Assembly (NCBI GenBank): GCA_030430165.1
Contig: JAUIGL010000003.1
Span: 1-64,000 of the forward strand
Source of the DNA: a bacterium
Lineage (GTDB): Bacteria > Desulfobacterota > Binatia > HRBIN30 > CADEER01
Direction of reading: 5' to 3'
Length of the DNA stretch: 64,000 nt
Position 1 is the first letter of the stretch. Each line of letters starts with the position of its first letter. The notes under the pieces were generated by a model. The model saw nothing but the letters and a program-made list of their open reading frames with translations. It was not told where the DNA came from and searched no databases. The translations under genes were made by a program, and so were the position numbers. This document shows positions 59,515 through 64,000 of this stretch, piece by piece.

Positions 59515-62160
59515 CTAATCGCTGCCATCGCGGGCGCTGCGCGCCAGCCGGTCGAGCTCGGCGAGCGCCTCGATCGGGGTCATGTGATCGACTTCGAGAT
59601 TCGCCAGCTCGGCTCGCAGCGGGTCGGCGGGCGCCCCGAACAGCGGCATCTGGGCCGATTGCTCGGCAGACCCCGCCGCCAGCGCCGGCTCGCCGCCGGC
59701 GGTGAGCTCGTGCTTTTCCAGATTGGCGAGGATCTCCTTGGCGCGGGCGACGATCGCACCGGGGACGCCGGCCAGCGCCGCCACCTGGATCCCGTAGCTC
59801 TGGCTCGCCGGCCCTTCGACGACGCGGCGCAGAAAGAGAACGTCGCCCTTCCACTCGCGAACCGCCACCGAGAGATTCACCGCGCGCGGCCGGCTGCGGG
59901 TCAGGTCGGTGAGCTCGTGGTAATGGGTCGCGAACAAAACCAAGGGCCTCTGGCTCGCGTCGTGCAGATGCTCGACCACCGCCCAGGCGATCGAAATCCC
60001 GTCGAAGGTACTGGTGCCGCGCCCGATCTCGTCGAGCACCGCCAGGCTGCGATCGGTCAGCTGACGAACGATGGTCGCGGTCTCCTTCATCTCGACCATG
60101 AAGGTCGACTCGCCGCCGGCGAGATTGTCGGCGGCGCCGATGCGGGTGAACAACCGATCGACGATGCCGATCTCCGCCTCGGCGGCTGGGACGTAGCTGC
60201 CCATCTGCGCCATCAAGACGATCAACGCCACCTGCCTGAGGTAGGTCGACTTTCCCGCCATGTTGGGACCGGTCAGGATCTGGATCTGACGCGTCTCGGG
60301 ATCGAGAGTGCAATCATTGGCGACGAAGCCGTTGCGGCCCGCCATCACCTCGACGACCGGGTGACGCCCTTCGGAAATGCGAATCGCGCGCCCGGTGGCG
60401 ACGCGCGGCCGACAGTAGCCGCGCTCGTCGGCAATGCGCGCCAAGCCGACGAAGACGTCGAGCTCGGCCAGGCCGCGCGCAGTGGCGCCGAGCTCGGCAT
60501 GCGCGGTGGCGATCTCGGCCACCAGCTCGTCGAACAACCGGGCTTCCAGCGCAGCCAGTTTCTCCTCGGCGCCGAGCACGCGCGACTCATAGGTTTCGAG
60601 CTCGTCGGTGACGAAGCGCTCGGCATTAGCCGTCGTCTGCTTGCGCCGGTAGTCGTCCGGCGTCAGGTGGAGGTTGGCCTTGGTCACCTCCAGGTAGTAG
60701 CCGAACACTTTGTTGTACTTCACCTTGAGCGACGAGATGCCGGTGCGCTCGCGCTCGCGCGTCTCGAGCTCGGAAAGGTAGCGCTTGCCGCTGTGGGCGA
60801 GGTCGCGCAGCTCGTCGACCTCGGCGCTGCAACCGGGCCGGATCAGTGTGCCCGGACGCGGCTTCAAAGGCGCCTCCGGGTCGATCGTGCGGGTGATCGC
60901 GGCGCGGACTTGCGGCAGGTCGTCGAGCAACCCGCGACACGCTTGCAGCGCCGCCGGATCGGAGTCCTCGAAGGTCGCGCGCAGCGCCGCGACCGTCTCC
61001 AGAGTCGCCCCCAGCCCGAGTAGGTCGCGCGGATTGACCCGGCGCGAGCCGATCCTCGCCGTCAGCCGTTCGAGGTCGCCGACACCGGCGAGCTTGGCGC
61101 GCGACTCGTCGCGCCGCGTCGGCGCGCGGATCATCGCCTCGACCGCATCCAGGCGATGCCCAATCGCCGCCACGTCGGTCAGCGGCACCAACATCCACTC
61201 GCGCAGCAGCCGGCCTCCCATGGCCGTCGCCGTGCGATCGATCACCGACAGCAGCGAGCCACGCTTTTCCCCCCGCGTCGTCGCCAGCAGCTCGAGGTTG
61301 CGCCGCGTCGCCTCGTCGACGGTCATCGTCGCGTCGATCGCGAGCGCGCGCGGCGCGCGCAAATGATCGAGGCTGGCGCGATGGGTTTGGCTCAGGTACC
61401 AGAGCAAGCCGCCGAGCGCGGCGCGAATGCGATCGTCGTCGCTGGCCTCGACGGCCTGCGCTCGCGCCATCCAGTCGGCGCCGGCCGCGGAGTCGAAACG
61501 CTCTTCCGGCACCGGGCTGATCATGACGCCGGGCAGCAAGCTGGCGAGGCGCTCGCGCAGCGGCTCGTCGGCATCGGAGACCAGTATCTCACGCGGCTCG
61601 AGGTGCGACAGCAGGTCGGCGAGCTCGGCGTCGGCGCGCACCGCCTGGCGGACGTCGCCGGTCGACAGGTCGGCCCAGACGACCCCGCGCCCGCCGGCGT
61701 CGCCGCGGATCGCCACCAGATAGCTGGCCTGTTTCGGGTCGAGGTACTCCTCCTCGGTCACCGTTCCCGGAGTCATCACGCGGACGATGTCGCGCGCGAC
61801 CAGCTTTTTGCCCGCCGTGGGCTCCTCGATCTGATCGCACAGCGAGACCTTGTAACCGGCGGTCAGCAGCTTGGCGATGTACGACTGCACCGAGTGGTGC
61901 GGAACGCCGCACATCGGGATCGGGACGTCGTCCTTCTTGCTGCGCGAGGTCAGGGTGATGTCGAGGACTCCGGCCGCCGTCTCCGCATCCTCGAAGAAGA
62001 GCTCGTAGAAATCCCCCATGCGAAAGAACAGCAGCGCGCCCGGATGCTCCTCCTTGGCCCGCAAGTACTGCTCGAGCATCGGAGTGATCTTCGGGCCCCG
62101 CCCCTTGCCCGTCGACTTCGCGCTCGCACTCGCCACGGCGCTACGGTTATCGCGGATCAA
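59515..62160 (-). CDS. mutS: DNA mismatch repair protein MutS
   Basis: The 881-residue protein has the mismatch-recognition domain (TPMLEQYLRAKEEHPGALLFFRMGDFYELF, including the Phe-x-Glu). Connector, lever and clamp follow, then the ABC ATPase (GPNMAGKSTYLRQVALIV, DEIGRGTSTFDG, LFATHYHELTDL). The C-terminus carries a helical dimerisation segment. The start is uncertain: TTG at 62160, GTG at 62136, or ATG at 62079, which would cut into the recognition domain. I keep the longest as the upper limit. It lies 21 bp after the VWA gene stop and may share its transcript. Confidence 0.95.
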   Translation of the reverse strand: MIRDNRSAVASASAKSTGKGRGPKITPMLEQYLRAKEEHPGALLFFRMGDFYELFFEDAETAAGVLDITLTSRSKKDDVPIPMCGVPHHSVQSYIAKLLTAGYKVSLCDQIEEPTAGKKLVARDIVRVMTPGTVTEEEYLDPKQASYLVAIRGDAGGRGVVWADLSTGDVRQAVRADAELADLLSHLEPREILVSDADEPLRERLASLLPGVMISPVPEERFDSAAGADWMARAQAVEASDDDRIRAALGGLLWYLSQTHRASLDHLRAPRALAIDATMTVDEATRRNLELLATTRGEKRGSLLSVIDRTATAMGGRLLREWMLVPLTDVAAIGHRLDAVEAMIRAPTRRDESRAKLAGVGDLERLTARIGSRRVNPRDLLGLGATLETVAALRATFEDSDPAALQACRGLLDDLPQVRAAITRTIDPEAPLKPRPGTLIRPGCSAEVDELRDLAHSGKRYLSELETRERERTGISSLKVKYNKVFGYYLEVTKANLHLTPDDYRRKQTTANAERFVTDELETYESRVLGAEEKLAALEARLFDELVAEIATAHAELGATARGLAELDVFVGLARIADERGYCRPRVATGRAIRISEGRHPVVEVMAGRNGFVANDCTLDPETRQIQILTGPNMAGKSTYLRQVALIVLMAQMGSYVPAAEAEIGIVDRLFTRIGAADNLAGGESTFMVEMKETATIVRQLTDRSLAVLDEIGRGTSTFDGISIAWAVVEHLHDASQRPLVLFATHYHELTDLTRSRPRAVNLSVAVREWKGDVLFLRRVVEGPASQSYGIQVAALAGVPGAIVARAKEILANLEKHELTAGGEPALAAGSAEQSAQMPLFGAPADPLRAELANLEVDHMTPIEALAELDRLARSARDGSD

Positions 62161-62181
62161 TCGAGCGCCGCAACTGAGGGG

Positions 62182-63786
62182 TCAAACCTTCTTGCGCTTG
62201 CGGGCGATGTAGTCGACGAGCAGGTACTCGCCGAGGCGGTCCGGCCTGGTGAACAACGCGCGCCCCTTGTTGATCCGGGTCATCTGCTCGACGAAGGAGC
62301 GCAGGCTGGGGCTGTCGTCGAGCATGAAGGTATTGATGACGATCCCCTGGCGGGTGACCTTCTCGACTTCCTTCAAGGTCTCGGTGGCCGCGCGCATGCT
62401 GAGACCGCCGAACGACAACGGCCACTCGCAGTACAGCCGCCCGCGCGAGAAATAGGCGGTCGGCTGCCCGTCGGTGATGACGATCATGTACTGATTGGGA
62501 CTCGGATGGCGGCGCAGCAACTCGCGCCCCAGGCGCAGGCCGTCCTGGAGGTTGGTGAACGGATCCCCCATGTTCCAGCTCGCCTCGGGCAGGTCGCGGG
62601 CGCGCAGCTCGGTGGCGCGGGTGTAGAAACCGACGACCGAGAAGTAGTCGCGCGGGAAACGGGTCCGAATCAGGCTCTCCATCGCCAGCGCGACCCGCTT
62701 GGCGGCGGAGAAACGCCCCTCCCAGCTCATCGACCAGCTCATGTCGAGCAGGAGAACGGTCGAGCTGGTGGTCGAATGGACGGTTTCGACGACCTCGAAG
62801 TCTTCCGGCTCGACCGACAGATTGGCCGCGCCGGTGGGAGCCCCGCTGGCGCGCGACCCGGGCACGTTCATGGTTCGCGCCATGGCGTTCTTGAGGGTGC
62901 GCACGACGTCGAGGTTGAGCGGGTCGCCGAAGCGATACGGACGCGTCGATTCGGGCCGCGTCTCGGAAAGCCCGCGGTGGTCGGACTGGTGGCCGCCGGC
63001 GCGGTCGCGGAGAAGCGTCTGGTAGATGTCCCGCAGCGCCAGCTGACCGATCTTGCGCGTACCCTTCGGCGACAACTTGACGCGCCCCTCGCTCTTGCTC
63101 AGGTAGCCGGAGCTCTCCAGCATCATCATCACCTGGCGCAGATTGCGAAAGTCGAAGGCGGCATCCTCGCCGAGGAGCTCGCCGAGATCCTCGGCCTGGA
63201 TTCTCTCCAGCTCGCCGGAAAGAAGGTCGTTCTCGAGCTGCTGCAGCCGCTGCATCTCGCGGATCAGCTCCAGTGCCTCTTCGTACTCGAGCGATTCCGG
63301 CCCCTGGAACATATGGCCGAAGTCACGCTGAAAACTCTCGATCTCGCGCACGTTGTCGAGCTCGTCGCGCAGCTCGTCGTAGGCCTCGCGCGCGCGGTCG
63401 TCGGAGAATGGAAACTCCTCCAACTCCTCGATCGCTTCCGAAAGCAGGCGCGACAGGTCGTCGAGGCGCTGCCGCTGCTCGCCATCGGCCTGCTGGCGCT
63501 CGCCCTCGACCAGCTCGTCGAGTCGTTCGCGCATCGCGTCGAGAGCACGATCGAGATTGTACTGCCCCTGCCGCTGGCGCATCTCCTCGCGCAGCATCTC
63601 GACGAACTCGTCGAGACCGAGAATCTGGAGGCTGGAGGTGTCGAGACCGTCGCGCAGCAGCCAGTCGTAGGCTTGCTGCGCGTCGTCGGTGAACGACATC
63701 AGCTCGGCGAACTTCTCGAACACGCTCTCGGGGCTGAGATCGAGCTTCTGGGTGCCGTCCCACTCGGTATAACGAACCGTCAGCAT
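62182..63786 (-). CDS. VWA (MIDAS) domain protein, CoxE/BchD-like, likely MoxR partner
   Basis: The 534-residue protein has a helical, Glu/Leu-rich N-terminal half (about 25-250). A von Willebrand A domain follows with the metal-ion site VLLLDMSWSMSWEGR (Asp-x-Ser-x-Ser) and the MIDAS Asp in VITDGQPTAY. The C-terminus ends with RKRKKV. VWA proteins of this type work with a AAA+ MoxR or Mg-chelatase-like ATPase as a co-chaperone or metal-insertion pair. The next gene upstream (its 3' end at 63890-64000) fits such an ATPase. The 103-bp spacer shows no terminator. Confidence 0.88.
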   Translation of the reverse strand: MLTVRYTEWDGTQKLDLSPESVFEKFAELMSFTDDAQQAYDWLLRDGLDTSSLQILGLDEFVEMLREEMRQRQGQYNLDRALDAMRERLDELVEGERQQADGEQRQRLDDLSRLLSEAIEELEEFPFSDDRAREAYDELRDELDNVREIESFQRDFGHMFQGPESLEYEEALELIREMQRLQQLENDLLSGELERIQAEDLGELLGEDAAFDFRNLRQVMMMLESSGYLSKSEGRVKLSPKGTRKIGQLALRDIYQTLLRDRAGGHQSDHRGLSETRPESTRPYRFGDPLNLDVVRTLKNAMARTMNVPGSRASGAPTGAANLSVEPEDFEVVETVHSTTSSTVLLLDMSWSMSWEGRFSAAKRVALAMESLIRTRFPRDYFSVVGFYTRATELRARDLPEASWNMGDPFTNLQDGLRLGRELLRRHPSPNQYMIVITDGQPTAYFSRGRLYCEWPLSFGGLSMRAATETLKEVEKVTRQGIVINTFMLDDSPSLRSFVEQMTRINKGRALFTRPDRLGEYLLVDYIARKRKKV

Positions 63787-63889
63787 GCGTCCGCCCCGCC
63801 CTGCCCCTCAGGCGCAACCCCGCACCGGCGTACACACGGCTGCGGCCGCACGCACGCGGCGTCGGGCGCAGCCGTTCGCCGGGCGCGCT

Positions 63890-64000
63890 CTACATGCCAT
63901 AGCTGACGCGACCGCCCTCGCGGGTGCGGTTGAGCTTCTCGTGCAGGTGCAGGCCCTCGAAGATGAACTCCGACGCCGCGGCGATGAAGCCGGGGCTCTC
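63890..64000 (-). CDS. Partial: C-terminus of a probable MoxR/Mg-chelatase-like AAA+ ATPase
   Basis: Only the last 36 codons lie in the window: ESPGFIAAASEFIFEGLHLHEKLNRTREGGRVSYGM in pieces, ending in TAG at 63890-63892. The EFIFEGLHLHEKLN segment resembles the C-terminal lid helix of MoxR/BchI-like ATPases that neighbour VWA proteins. With so short a piece the family is not certain; context supports it. The gene runs off the right edge and is read toward the VWA gene. Confidence 0.6.
   Translation of the reverse strand, partial: ESPGFIAAASEFIFEGLHLHEKLNRTREGGRVSYGM

Overview
This is a high-GC, gene-dense chromosomal window with no phage, insertion sequence or CRISPR array. Several traits point to a deltaproteobacterium-like lineage (Myxococcota, Desulfobacterota or a candidate phylum such as Binatota): a Wsp/Frz-like chemosensory operon, dockerin-like repeats and a MYXO-CTERM-like tail on extracellular proteins, and many CoA-ester and oxidative enzymes. 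The taxonomic placement is inference from gene content only.

Layout. 1-2001: tandem repeats, an SRPBCC protein, a lysine/alanine-tailed small protein and a 45-aa lipoprotein. 2002-18045 (minus strand): an eleven-gene chemosensory operon. In transcription order it holds a CheW-DUF4388 fusion, a receiver protein, CheW, CheR-TPR, CheW, a CheA with two HPt domains and a fused receiver, a CheB without receiver, a transmembrane chemoreceptor, a small unknown protein, and two very large paralogous coiled-coil proteins ending in degenerate receiver-like domains. The core CheW-CheR-CheW-CheA-CheB order is that of Wsp, but no diguanylate cyclase is present; the coiled-coil proteins sit where an output would be expected. 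18397-29491: an LpoA-like lipoprotein, an RND exporter fused to a cyclic-nucleotide-binding domain, a short-chain dehydrogenase and a single-chain biotin-dependent acyl-CoA carboxylase of 1834 residues. 29520-35395: two tandem secreted cysteine-containing paralogues, a membrane-anchored LamG-like protein, a type IV pilin and a copper-monooxygenase-like secreted protein carrying dockerin-like repeats.

35487-48085: a GH3 beta-glucosidase, a four-gene operon (CoA ligase, sulfotransferase, CoA ligase, DUF1214), the HtpX protease, an aldehyde dehydrogenase and a TauD-family dioxygenase. 48246-50375: initiator tRNA-fMet with a strong terminator, a cohesin-like surface protein, a MAPEG protein and a MarC protein. 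50470-64000 (minus strand): housekeeping genes rluB, scpB, scpA, trpS, a site-2-type protease, xerD-like recombinase, glnD and mutS, then a VWA protein and the 3' end of its probable MoxR/Mg-chelatase-like ATPase partner.

Non-coding structure is unusual. Two mosaics of perfect short palindromes (about 22.8-23.1 kb and 32.5-32.8 kb) share the same modules. There is also a 137-bp tandem repeat at the left edge, a 35-bp tandem array at 1.8-2.0 kb, and a 30-bp motif found identically at 38.1 and 45.4 kb.

The best candidate for an undescribed system is the chemosensory operon with its coiled-coil/pseudo-receiver proteins. Other items worth following are the out-of-phase scpB/rluB overlap, the sulfotransferase operon and the copper-enzyme/dockerin chimera. 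All functional calls rest on reading motifs by eye; no database search was run.
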